Shown here in pieces: positions 54,749-63,289 of a DNA stretch of 64,000 bases. The stretch is from Empedobacter sedimenti (GTDB lineage: Bacteria > Bacteroidota > Bacteroidia > Flavobacteriales > Weeksellaceae). A program made the position numbers and the translations under genes. The stretch covers positions 1-64,000 of the forward strand of contig NZ_JASCQG010000001.1 of assembly GCF_030005555.1 (NCBI RefSeq), read 5' to 3'. Below the pieces are notes generated by a model. That model saw only the letters and a program-made list of their open reading frames with translations, was not told the origin of the DNA and did no database searches. Each line of letters begins with the position of its first letter. The first letter of the stretch is position 1.

Positions 54749-55036
54749 ATGGAAAATAGAGATTGGCCTTTATGGGAAGTATTCATTAGAAGTAAACAAG
54801 GGTTAGACCACAAACACGTTGGGAGCTTACATGCTGCTGATGCTACAATGGCGCTAGAAAATGCACGTGATGTTTATACACGTCGTTTAGAAGGTGTAAG
54901 TATTTGGGTGGTAGAATCTGCTAATATTCATGCTTCTAATCCTGATGAAGCAGAACAATTTTTTGATCCTGCAGAAGACAAAGTTTATCGTCATCCAACT
55001 TTTTATGATGTACCAGAAGAAATTAAAAACATGTAA
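54749..55036 (+). CDS. paaB: 1,2-phenylacetyl-CoA epoxidase subunit PaaB
   Basis: 95 aa, the usual size. WPLWEVFIRSKQGLDHKHVGSLHAAD and the middle NARDVYTRRLEGVSIWVVES match the PaaB family. It bridges PaaAC units in the epoxidase complex and has no catalytic residue of its own. The gene sits between paaA (4 bp) and paaC (3 bp). Confidence 0.95.
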   Translation: MENRDWPLWEVFIRSKQGLDHKHVGSLHAADATMALENARDVYTRRLEGVSIWVVESANIHASNPDEAEQFFDPAEDKVYRHPTFYDVPEEIKNM

Positions 55037-55039
55037 TTT

Positions 55040-55816
55040 ATGACAAGTACAGTTTATCAAAACAATCAAAATTACATCGATTTTATCTTGCATTTAGCGG
55101 ATACAAATCTGATTTTGGCACAACGTTTATGCGAATGGTGTGGTCATGGTCCAATTTTAGAACAAGACATTGCAATGTCTAATATGGCGTTGGATTTATT
55201 AGGTCAAACTTCTAATTATTATGACTATGCGGCTGAAATGATCGGGAATGGAGCAACTGAAGATACGTTAGCAATGTTACGTGAAGAGCGTGAATACAAA
55301 AACTTATTGTTAGTTGAATTACCAAACGGACATTTCGGAGATACGGTTGCACGTCAGTTCTTTTACGATTCTTACCACGCGTTATTGTTAGAGCAATTCT
55401 TGAAAGTGAAAGATCTTAAATTACAAGCTATCGCTGAAAAGTCATTGAAAGAGGTGAAATATCACTTAAAATGGTCATCAGAATGGATGATTCGTTTAGG
55501 AGACGGAACACAAGAATCTCACGATAAAATTCAGGAAGCTGTAAACAATATTTTACCTTATGTAAAAGAAGCGTTTTTATTAGCGCCTTACCAAAAAGCT
55601 TTAGTTGAAGAAGGATTAATTTCAAGTCCAGAAGAATTTCAAGCAACGTGGTTAGCAAATGTAAAAGCAATTTTAGACGAAGCGACAATCGAAGCTGATG
55701 TAGAAAATGCTTTTGTACAAAAAGGAGGTAAAGAAGGTGTTCATACTGAGCATTTAGGATTTATCTTAACAGATTTACAATATTTACAAAGAACTTATCC
55801 AAATTCGCAATGGTAA
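55040..55816 (+). CDS. paaC: 1,2-phenylacetyl-CoA epoxidase subunit PaaC
   Basis: 258 aa, a ferritin-like helical protein lacking a full di-iron site, as in the family. WCGHGPILEQDIAMSNMALDLLGQ and the closing HTEHLGFILTDLQYLQRTYP are PaaC signatures. It is the structural partner of PaaA. It overlaps the paaD start by 7 bp. Confidence 0.95.
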   Translation: MTSTVYQNNQNYIDFILHLADTNLILAQRLCEWCGHGPILEQDIAMSNMALDLLGQTSNYYDYAAEMIGNGATEDTLAMLREEREYKNLLLVELPNGHFGDTVARQFFYDSYHALLLEQFLKVKDLKLQAIAEKSLKEVKYHLKWSSEWMIRLGDGTQESHDKIQEAVNNILPYVKEAFLLAPYQKALVEEGLISSPEEFQATWLANVKAILDEATIEADVENAFVQKGGKEGVHTEHLGFILTDLQYLQRTYPNSQW

Positions 55817-56298
55817 CCGAAAAAGAAATTTGGCAATACATGGAGGAAGTCGCTGATCCAGAAATTCCTGTGATTAGTGTAATCGATCTTGGTGTTGTGC
55901 GTAAAATTGAATTAATTGATCAAGAAAGTGTCAACGTTACAATTACGCCAACGTATTCGGGATGTCCTGCTATGAGTGCAATTTCAATTTCTGTTCGTTT
56001 AAAATTAATCGAAAAAGGATTCAAAAATATCAATGTCATTAATCAGTTGAGTCCTTCGTGGTCAACTGATTGGATGACAGAAGAAGGAAAGCAAAAAATG
56101 AAGGCTTATGGAATTGCACCGCCAACCAAAAATCCTTCGTCTGATGCGCTTTTTTCGGATGAACAAAATGTAGAATGTCCACAATGTGGCTCTACGGATA
56201 CCAGACTTATCAGTCAATTTGGTTCTACGGCCTGCAAAGCTATGTATCAATGCAATAGTTGCCACGAACCATTTGATTATTTCAAATGTCATCACTAA
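55810..56298 (+). CDS. paaD: phenylacetyl-CoA epoxidase assembly protein PaaD
   Basis: 162 aa. The N-terminal MIP18/DUF59 domain (EVADPEIPVISVIDLGVVRKIE) carries the conserved TYSGCPAM segment. A C-terminal zinc-ribbon follows, with CPQCGS, a Cys in GSTACKAMYQC and CNSCH. Such proteins help Fe-S or di-iron assembly of the epoxidase complex. It overlaps paaC and lies 6 bp before paaG. Confidence 0.95.
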   Translation: MVTEKEIWQYMEEVADPEIPVISVIDLGVVRKIELIDQESVNVTITPTYSGCPAMSAISISVRLKLIEKGFKNINVINQLSPSWSTDWMTEEGKQKMKAYGIAPPTKNPSSDALFSDEQNVECPQCGSTDTRLISQFGSTACKAMYQCNSCHEPFDYFKCHH

Positions 56299-56304
56299 AA
56301 AATT

Positions 56305-57090
56305 ATGGAAAATTCAACATCAATCCTATACACACAAGAGGGAGGAATTGCTACGATTACGTTGAATCGTCCTTCTGTTTTTAATAGTTTTAATCAGGAA
56401 ATGATTAAATCTCTTCAACATCAGTTGGATGTTGCAGCTCAAGATGTTTCTGTTCGTGCAGTAGTTTTAACTGGAACGGGAAAAGCATTCTGCGCTGGTC
56501 AAGATTTAGGCGAAGTTTTAGAAGAAAAAGAAATCGACTTTAATAAAATCGTTCAAGAAAATTACAATCCATTGGTTCTTAAAATTAGAAACATGGACAA
56601 ACCAGTTGTTGCTGCTGTAAACGGTGTTGCTGCCGGTGCGGGAGCAAATTTAGCTTTGGCTTGTGACATTGTTGTCGCGAAAGAATCGACAAATTTTATT
56701 CAAGCTTTTTCTAAAATTGGTTTAATCCCAGATTGTGGAGGAACTTATTTCTTACCTCGTTTAATTGGACTGCAAAAAGCAACTGCTTTGATGATGCTTG
56801 CTGATAAAGTTTCGGCTGCTCAAGCAAAAGAAATCGGAATGATTTATGAGTTTTTTGCTGATGATATTTTCGATGCTGAAGTTGCAAAGATTGCTGATAA
56901 ATTAGCCAATCTTCCAACAAAAGGTTTGGCTTATACAAAGAAATTATTGAATCAAACATTTAATAATTCAATCGAAGAACAATTAATTCAAGAAGGATTA
57001 TTTCAAGCTAAATCAGGGAATACATCAGATTATCAAGAAGGTGTAGACGCGTTTATCGAGAAAAGAAATCCAGTTTTTAAAGGCGAGTAA
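56305..57090 (+). CDS. paaG: 1,2-epoxyphenylacetyl-CoA isomerase (PaaG-like enoyl-CoA hydratase family)
   Basis: 261 aa, crotonase fold. The oxyanion-hole sequences are FCAGQDLGE and AAVNGVAAGAGANLALACD. The segment KIGLIPDCGGTYFLPRLIG closely fits PaaG, where the Asp is catalytic, rather than PaaF. It turns the ring epoxide into the oxepin-CoA. It is 3 bp before paaH. Which of the two crotonase genes is PaaF or PaaG is by motif only. Confidence 0.9.
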   Translation: MENSTSILYTQEGGIATITLNRPSVFNSFNQEMIKSLQHQLDVAAQDVSVRAVVLTGTGKAFCAGQDLGEVLEEKEIDFNKIVQENYNPLVLKIRNMDKPVVAAVNGVAAGAGANLALACDIVVAKESTNFIQAFSKIGLIPDCGGTYFLPRLIGLQKATALMMLADKVSAAQAKEIGMIYEFFADDIFDAEVAKIADKLANLPTKGLAYTKKLLNQTFNNSIEEQLIQEGLFQAKSGNTSDYQEGVDAFIEKRNPVFKGE

Positions 57091-57093
57091 GAA

Positions 57094-58251
57094 ATGAAAA
57101 AAATAGGAATTATTGGTGGTGGAGCAATGGGTTCTGGAATTGCGCAAGTATTTGCTCAATCTGGTCATTCTGTTGTTTTATATGACACAAATAAAGAAGC
57201 TTTAGATCGTTCAAAACAAAACTTAGCGAAGACTTTCGAGAAGTTAGTGGTGAAAGAAAAATATACTGCTGAAAAATCACAAGAAATTCAAAATAATATC
57301 GAATATGCAGATAGCTTATCAGCTTTTGCATCTATCGATTTGATGATTGAAGCAATTATTGAAAACTTAGATATAAAAAAATCAGTTTTCAAACAAGTGG
57401 AAGAAATCGTTTCTGACGAATGTATTTTAGCGTCAAACACTTCTTCGTTATCAATCGCATCAATCGCATCTGCTTGTACTAAACCAGAACGTGTAATAGG
57501 AATTCATTTTTTCAATCCAGCACCATTAATGGCATTGGTAGAAATTATTCCAGCCGTACAAACACGCGAAGATTTAGCAAAAGAAGTAAAAGCATTAATT
57601 CAATCTGTTGGTAAATTACCTGTAATCACAAAAGATACACCAGGATTTATTGTAAATCGTGTTGCTCGTCCATTCTACAGCGAATCTATTCGTTTATTAG
57701 AAGAAGGCGTTGCTGATGCAGAAACAATCGATTTTGCGATGACTTCTGTTGGTGGTTTCCGTATGGGACCTTTCGAATTGATGGATTTTATTGGACATGA
57801 TGTCAATTATCGTGTAACAGAATCGGTTTTCGAATCATTCTTTTATGATCCAAGATTTAAACCATCTTTCTCTCAAAAACGCTTATTCGAAGCTGGATAT
57901 TACGGACGTAAATCTGGTCGCGGATTTTACAATTATGCAGAAGGAGTGGAGAAAAAAGCACCATCTCAAGATCAAGCTTTATTAGAAAAAATCTACAAAC
58001 GCGTTTTAGTGATGTTAATCAACGAAGCAGCTGATGCTTTATTTTTAAACATTGCAAATCGTGAAGATTTGGATACGGCGATGACAAAAGGGGTGAATTA
58101 CCCTAAAGGATTATTGAAATGGGCAGATGAATATGGTCTTGAAAATGTACAAAACGATTTAGATGAATTGTACAATTATTATCACGAAGATCGTTACCGT
58201 TTAAGTCCAATTATTAGAAATTTCGTCAAAGAAAACAAAACATTCTACTAA
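57094..58251 (+). CDS. paaH: 3-hydroxyacyl-CoA dehydrogenase
   Basis: 385 aa. The NAD-binding Rossmann fold begins IGIIGGGAMGSGIAQVFAQSGH. The catalytic His lies in VIGIHFFNPAPLMALVEII, and the C-terminal domain (from about 185) has DTPGFIVNRVARPFYSE. It oxidises 3-hydroxyadipyl-CoA to 3-oxoadipyl-CoA. It is shorter than E. coli PaaH (475 aa), as is common in this phylum. It is 13 bp before paaI. Confidence 0.94.
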   Translation: MKKIGIIGGGAMGSGIAQVFAQSGHSVVLYDTNKEALDRSKQNLAKTFEKLVVKEKYTAEKSQEIQNNIEYADSLSAFASIDLMIEAIIENLDIKKSVFKQVEEIVSDECILASNTSSLSIASIASACTKPERVIGIHFFNPAPLMALVEIIPAVQTREDLAKEVKALIQSVGKLPVITKDTPGFIVNRVARPFYSESIRLLEEGVADAETIDFAMTSVGGFRMGPFELMDFIGHDVNYRVTESVFESFFYDPRFKPSFSQKRLFEAGYYGRKSGRGFYNYAEGVEKKAPSQDQALLEKIYKRVLVMLINEAADALFLNIANREDLDTAMTKGVNYPKGLLKWADEYGLENVQNDLDELYNYYHEDRYRLSPIIRNFVKENKTFY

Positions 58252-58264
58252 AAATTATCAATAA

Positions 58265-58681
58265 ATGGAACCACAAAAGTTATTGAATAGAATGCTTGAC
58301 CACGATAAATTTAGTGAATGGTTAGGTTTAGAAGTGATTGAAGTAAGAGAAGGATATGCAAAATTACAAGCAGCAATTCGTCCAGAAATGATGAACGGAG
58401 TAGGTTCTGTTCACGGAGGCGTTACTTTTGCGATGGCAGATTCTGCGTTTGCTTTTTCGTGTAATATGTATAATAATATTTCAGTTGCTTTAGATGTTCA
58501 TATTTCATTTACGAAAGCTGGGCGCAATGGAGATGTTTTTACAATCGAATCGCAAGAGATTTCTTCAACAAAAAGAACAGGTATTTACGATATCAAAGTT
58601 ACGAATCAAAACAATGAGTTAATAGCTTTATTTAAAGGAACTTGTTTTAGAACAGGTAAACCTTTGATTGAAGAGAATTAA
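58265..58681 (+). CDS. paaI: phenylacetyl-CoA pathway thioesterase PaaI
   Basis: 138 aa, a hotdog-fold thioesterase. GSVHGGVTFAMADSAFAFSCN holds the catalytic Asp and the Asn of the PaaI family. It hydrolyses acyl-CoAs that build up in the pathway and so acts as a safety valve. It is the last of the tightly spaced genes; 77 bp of noncoding DNA follow. Confidence 0.93.
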   Translation: MEPQKLLNRMLDHDKFSEWLGLEVIEVREGYAKLQAAIRPEMMNGVGSVHGGVTFAMADSAFAFSCNMYNNISVALDVHISFTKAGRNGDVFTIESQEISSTKRTGIYDIKVTNQNNELIALFKGTCFRTGKPLIEEN

Positions 58682-58758
58682 GTAATAAGTTATGGGTTAT
58701 AAGTATTGGGTATTTCCAATTCAAAACTTAGAACTCATTACTCAAAACTAAAGAAACA

Positions 58759-59964
58759 ATGAACCAAACATATATTATAGATGGAGTTAGAACTCCAATT
58801 GGTAAATTAAAAGGTGGATTATCTGCTGTTCGTCCAGACGATATGGGCGCAATGGTAATCGCCGAATTATTAAAAAGAAATCCGTCAATTGATCCTGCTG
58901 CATTTTACGATGTAATTTTAGGAAATGCAAATCAAGCAGGAGAGGATAACCGTAATATTGCACGTATGTCGGCTTTATTATCTGGTTTACCTTATACAGT
59001 TCCGGGAGAAACGGTGAACCGTTTATGTGCTTCTGGATTATCAGCTGCAATTGCTGCATCAAGAGCGATTCAAGTTGGTGATGCGCAATTAATGATTTCA
59101 GGTGGAGCAGAATCGATGACACGTGCACCTTTAGTAGTTTCTAAATCGTCTTCTCCATTTGGTGGTGATGCGCAAATTTATGATTCAACTTTTGGTTGGC
59201 GTTTTATCAACCCAAAAATGAAAGAAATGTGGGGTGTTGATGGAATGGGAAATACAGCAGAGAATTTAGCGGAACGTGATAATATTTCGCGTGAAGATCA
59301 AGATTTATTTGCCGTTTGGTCTCAACAAAAAACGGCTGCTGCGCAAGCGAATGGTCGTTTAGCGAAAGAGATTGTTCCTGTAATTATTCCTCAACGTAAA
59401 GGAGATGCAATCATTTTTGATACAGATGAATTTCCAAAGAATAATACTACGATGGAGATTTTATCGAAGTTACGTCCAGCTTTCAAAGCAGATGGTACAG
59501 TAACTGCTGGTAATGCTTCTGGTCTTAATGATGGTGCGGCTGCTAATATCTTAGCTTCTGAACAAGCGATTAAAGATTTTGGTTTAACACCAATGGCTCG
59601 TATTGTTTCTTCTGGTGTTGCAGGTGTTGAGCCTCGTATCATGGGAATTGGACCAGTAAATGCAACGAAAATTGCATTAGAAAAAGCTGGTTTAACAATG
59701 AATGATATTGACATTATCGAATTAAACGAAGCATTTGCAGCGCAATCTTTAGCATGTACGCGTGCATTAGGTTTAGCGGATAACGATTCTCGTATCAATC
59801 CAAATGGTGGAGCAATTGCTTTAGGACATCCACTTGGAATGTCTGGAGCACGTATCTTAAACTCTGCGGCTTATGAATTACAAGCAACAGGAAAACGTTA
59901 TGCATTAGTTACAATGTGTATCGGTTTAGGACAAGGTTACGCTGTAATTATTGAAAGAGCATAA
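58759..59964 (+). CDS. paaJ: 3-oxoadipyl-CoA thiolase (PaaJ/PcaF-type)
   Basis: 401 aa. The nucleophilic Cys90 is in NRLCASGLSAA; the His is in GGAIALGHPLGMSG; the second Cys is in TMCIGLGQG. It cleaves 3-oxoadipyl-CoA and also 3-oxo-5,6-didehydrosuberyl-CoA to yield acetyl-CoA plus succinyl-CoA, the last steps of the pathway. A 77-bp gap with no clear terminator separates it from paaI, so cotranscription is possible. Confidence 0.94.
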   Translation: MNQTYIIDGVRTPIGKLKGGLSAVRPDDMGAMVIAELLKRNPSIDPAAFYDVILGNANQAGEDNRNIARMSALLSGLPYTVPGETVNRLCASGLSAAIAASRAIQVGDAQLMISGGAESMTRAPLVVSKSSSPFGGDAQIYDSTFGWRFINPKMKEMWGVDGMGNTAENLAERDNISREDQDLFAVWSQQKTAAAQANGRLAKEIVPVIIPQRKGDAIIFDTDEFPKNNTTMEILSKLRPAFKADGTVTAGNASGLNDGAAANILASEQAIKDFGLTPMARIVSSGVAGVEPRIMGIGPVNATKIALEKAGLTMNDIDIIELNEAFAAQSLACTRALGLADNDSRINPNGGAIALGHPLGMSGARILNSAAYELQATGKRYALVTMCIGLGQGYAVIIERA

Positions 59965-59996
59965 AATAGATTTTAGTATTGAGAAGTTAGATATTA

Positions 59997-60063
59997 GTCA
60001 TGTTGAACTTGTTTCAACATCACATCAACTTAATCAGATTCTGAGATAAACTCAGAATGACAA
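59997..60063. repeat. inverted pair of REP-like units after paaJ
   Basis: GTCATGTTGAACTTGTTTCA (from 59997) and, on the minus strand, TGTCATTCTGAGTTTATCTC (from 60063) face each other. They match the units at 45023 and 63167 and can fold into a cruciform or a transcript hairpin. Confidence 0.6.
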
Positions 60064-60111
60064 TTAAATAAAATCTCATTACTTAATACTACTATCTCAA
60101 ATCTATAAATT

Positions 60112-60705
60112 ATGATTTACGAATTCAAAGGATATAAACCAGTTGTTCATCCAACAGCTTTTATTCATCCACAAGCGGTAGTGACAGGAAATGTGATTAT
60201 CGGAAAAGATGTTTACATCGGTCCGGGTTGTGCATTGCGTGGTGATTGGGGACAAATTATTATCGAAGATAATTGTAACGTACAAGAAAATTGTACGATT
60301 CATATGTTTCCGGGAACTACAGTTCATTTGAAAGAAAAAGCGCATATTGGTCACGGAGCAATTATTCACGGAGCAACAATTGGTCGCAATTGTATGGTTG
60401 GGATGAATGCAGTTGTAATGGATAATGTTATTGTGGAGGATGAATGTATCGTTGGTGCTTTAACATTTATAAAAGCTGATACGCATATTCCGACAAGAAG
60501 TGTAGTTGTTGGAAATCCTGCCAAAATCGTAAAACAAGTTTCGGATCAAATGATAGAATGGAAAGATCAAGGTACTCAACAATATATGCAATTGCCAAGT
60601 GATTGTCATGAGAGTTTAAAACCTTGTGAACCATTAACAGAAGTTCCAGATTATTATTACGAGTCAATGGCGAGTAATTATAAAACGTGGAATGAAACAA
60701 AGTAA
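60112..60705 (+). CDS. paaY: PaaY-like gamma-carbonic anhydrase-type hexapeptide protein
   Basis: 197 aa. A left-handed beta-helix of hexapeptide repeats runs from about residue 15 to 150. Metal ligands His are in IHMFPGTTVHLKEKAHIGHGAIIHGATIG. PaaY is a thioesterase that protects the pathway from dead-end ring-opened CoA products. The C-terminal helix and QQYMQLPSDCHESL are as in PaaY. It is 148 bp from paaJ and 224 bp from paaZ. Confidence 0.9.
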   Translation: MIYEFKGYKPVVHPTAFIHPQAVVTGNVIIGKDVYIGPGCALRGDWGQIIIEDNCNVQENCTIHMFPGTTVHLKEKAHIGHGAIIHGATIGRNCMVGMNAVVMDNVIVEDECIVGALTFIKADTHIPTRSVVVGNPAKIVKQVSDQMIEWKDQGTQQYMQLPSDCHESLKPCEPLTEVPDYYYESMASNYKTWNETK

Positions 60706-60733
60706 AAAGTTGTGAGTTTTGAGTAATAAGTTT

Positions 60734-60863
60734 CGTCAGTTCGAGTGATTTTTAGTTCATCTAAAAATTGTATCGAGAACTTAGACGAAAGAATTTGTAA
60801 AACCATCTTATTTCTCGATACGAATGTTCAATTTTAAAAATTAAACATTCATTCGAAATGACG
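60734..60863 (+). repeat. palindromic intergenic element, copy 2
   Basis: 130 bp between CGTCAGTTCGAGTGA and ATTCGAAATGACG, with the inner inverted pair TATCGAGAA/TTCTCGATAC. It aligns over its full length with copies 1 (inverted) and 3. Confidence 0.75.
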
Positions 60864-60928
60864 ATTAGAAATCTAATTACTAAAATCTATCATCTCAATA
60901 CTAATAAATAAACACAAACAACATAAAA

Positions 60929-62980
60929 ATGGCTAAACAATTAGAAAATTATGCTTTAGGACAATGGACAAAAGGTTCGTCTGAAGGGCAAATGTTATAT
61001 AACGCCATCAATGGCGAAGAAATAGGAACTGCATCATCAGCTGGATTAGATTTCGGTGCGATGATGGATTATGCACGTACAGTTGGTGGACCAGCTTTAC
61101 GTAAAATGACGTTTCAAGAAAGAGGTTTAATGTTGAAAAAATTAGCCCTATACTTAATGGATCGTAAAGAAGAATTCTACACTGTTTCTTGGGCAACTGG
61201 AGCAACACGTTCAGATTCTTGGGTTGATATTGAAGGAGGGATTGGGAACTTATTTGCCAATGCATCTTTACGTCGTCAATTCGGCGATCAACCTTTTTAT
61301 GTGGAAGGAGAAACTCATAAAATCTCTAAAAACGGAACATTCTTAGGTACACATATTTTAACACCAAAACGCGGTGTTGCAATTCATATCAATGCATTCA
61401 ATTTCCCAGTTTGGGGAATGTTAGAAAAAGTTGCGGTTAACTTATTGGCTGGAGTTCCAGCTATCGTAAAACCTGCTACAATTACATCATTCTTAACGGA
61501 AACTGTTGTTCGTGCAATTATTGATTCAAATATTTTACCAGACGGTGCTTTACAATTAATCACAGGTTCTGCAAACGGAATTTTAGATAATGTAGAGTCA
61601 GAAGATGTTGTAACTTTTACAGGTTCAGCTTGGACAGGACAAATGTTAAAAGCTCATCCGAGAATTACGTCAGAAGGTGTTCCATTCAACTTAGAAGCGG
61701 ATTCTTTAAACGCTTGTGTTTTAGGGGAAGATGTACAAGTTGGATCACCAGAATTTGATATTTTCATCAAAGAGGTAACACGTGAAATGACAACTAAAGC
61801 AGGACAAAAATGTACTGCGGTTCGTCGTGCATTGGTTCCAGCGAACTTAGTTGAAGACGTACAAATTGCTTTAGGTCAACGTTTGGCAACGACTACAATT
61901 GGAGATCCAAATGTGGAAGGTGTTCGTATGGGAGCTTTGGCAGGAGCAGCGCAAGTGAAAGAAGTTCGTGAGAAAGTAGAAGAATTAGCTAAATCGCAAG
62001 AAATTATTTTTGGAAATTTAGATAATTTCGAAGTGAAAGGTGCTGATAAAAACAAAGGTTCTTTCATTTCTCCAATTTTATTTTTAAACAACGATCCATT
62101 CAATAAAACAGACGTTCATAATATCGAAGCGTTTGGACCAGTTTCTACGATTATTCCTTACAACGGAACTGCCGAAGCAATTGAGTTAGTGCGTATGGGG
62201 AAAGGATCTTTAGTGTGTTCGATTGTTACGGCTGATAATGATATCGCTACAGAATTCGTATTGAATGCAGGTTCATTACATGGACGTATCGTTATTTTAG
62301 ATGCTGAATGTATCAAAGAATCTACAGGTCACGGATCACCACTTCCATTGTTGGTTCACGGAGGTCCAGGTCGTGCAGGTGGAGGAGAAGAAATGGGTGG
62401 TAAACGTGGTGTGTTACACTATATGCAACGTACAGCAATCCAAGGTTCTCCAAATAAATTAACGGCAGTTACGCAACAATATCAATACGGAGCAGATTAT
62501 ATTGAAAAAGATAAACATCCATTTGCAAAACATTTTGAAGAAGTAAAAGTTGGAGATACGTTAATTACAGCAAAACATACGATTCAACAATCAGATATTA
62601 ATGCATTTGCGGCTTTATCTGGCGATAATTTCTATGCACACGTTGATGCAACTTCTTTAGAAGGGACTATTTTCGAGCGTAATGTTGCTCACGGATACTA
62701 TTTATTGTCAAAAGCGGCTGGTTTATTTGTTTTAGCGAAAAAAGGACCAGTTTTATTGAACTATGGTTTAGATGAATGTCGTTTTGTGAAGCCTGTTTAT
62801 CCAGGTTCTACAATTGGAGTTCGTTTTACATGTAAAGAAAAAATCGATCAAGAGAAAAAAGACGAAAACGATGTGGCAAAAGGAATTGTTCGTTGGTTGG
62901 TTGATATTTACGATGAAACAGGAGAAACAGTTGGTATTGCAACAATCTTAACAATGGTTAAAAAATTAAATCAAGATTAA
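60929..62980 (+). CDS. paaZ: oxepin-CoA hydrolase / 3-oxo-5,6-dehydrosuberyl-CoA semialdehyde dehydrogenase PaaZ
   Basis: 683 aa, near the E. coli length (681). The N-terminal aldehyde dehydrogenase has Glu256 (NLEADSLN) and Cys295 (GQKCTAVRRAL), the same numbers as in E. coli PaaZ. The C-terminal MaoC-like hydratase domain (from about 535) has Asp566 and His571 in LSGDNFYAHVD. It opens the oxepin ring and oxidises the resulting aldehyde. Both active sites are intact. It is followed by a repeat-rich gap before the next hydratase gene. Confidence 0.97.
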   Translation: MAKQLENYALGQWTKGSSEGQMLYNAINGEEIGTASSAGLDFGAMMDYARTVGGPALRKMTFQERGLMLKKLALYLMDRKEEFYTVSWATGATRSDSWVDIEGGIGNLFANASLRRQFGDQPFYVEGETHKISKNGTFLGTHILTPKRGVAIHINAFNFPVWGMLEKVAVNLLAGVPAIVKPATITSFLTETVVRAIIDSNILPDGALQLITGSANGILDNVESEDVVTFTGSAWTGQMLKAHPRITSEGVPFNLEADSLNACVLGEDVQVGSPEFDIFIKEVTREMTTKAGQKCTAVRRALVPANLVEDVQIALGQRLATTTIGDPNVEGVRMGALAGAAQVKEVREKVEELAKSQEIIFGNLDNFEVKGADKNKGSFISPILFLNNDPFNKTDVHNIEAFGPVSTIIPYNGTAEAIELVRMGKGSLVCSIVTADNDIATEFVLNAGSLHGRIVILDAECIKESTGHGSPLPLLVHGGPGRAGGGEEMGGKRGVLHYMQRTAIQGSPNKLTAVTQQYQYGADYIEKDKHPFAKHFEEVKVGDTLITAKHTIQQSDINAFAALSGDNFYAHVDATSLEGTIFERNVAHGYYLLSKAAGLFVLAKKGPVLLNYGLDECRFVKPVYPGSTIGVRFTCKEKIDQEKKDENDVAKGIVRWLVDIYDETGETVGIATILTMVKKLNQD

Positions 62981-63025
62981 TATTATAATGTGAGAATGTG
63001 AGAATTCGTTAATGAGATTAAATTT

Positions 63026-63161
63026 CGTCAGTTCGAGTGATTTTCGTTTCGGTAGAAAGAGAGAATTATATCGAGAAATTAGACGAAAGAACTTATAAAA
63101 ACCATCTTATTTCTCGATACAAATGTTTAATTTAAGAATTAAACATTTACTCGAAATGACG
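63026..63161 (+). repeat. palindromic intergenic element, copy 3
   Basis: 136 bp between CGTCAGTTCGAGTGA and CTCGAAATGACG with inner TATCGAGAA/TTCTCGATAC. It is closest to copy 2, sharing AGACGAAAGAA and CCATCTTATTTCTCGATAC. Confidence 0.75.
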
Positions 63162-63166
63162 GTTTT

Positions 63167-63194
63167 TGTCATGCTGAGCTTGTCGAAGCATCTC
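63167..63194 (+). repeat. REP-like unit after element copy 3
   Basis: TGTCATGCTGAGCTTGTCGA, followed by AGCATCTC, is nearly identical to the unit at 45023 and starts 6 bp after the end of copy 3. Confidence 0.65.
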
Positions 63195-63289
63195 TTAAAT
63201 AAGTTTTAGATTAATAATCATCAACTAATAGCATCTCAAATTATTAATTAAATTTGCTGATTATCACATTAACATATATTCAAATTACT

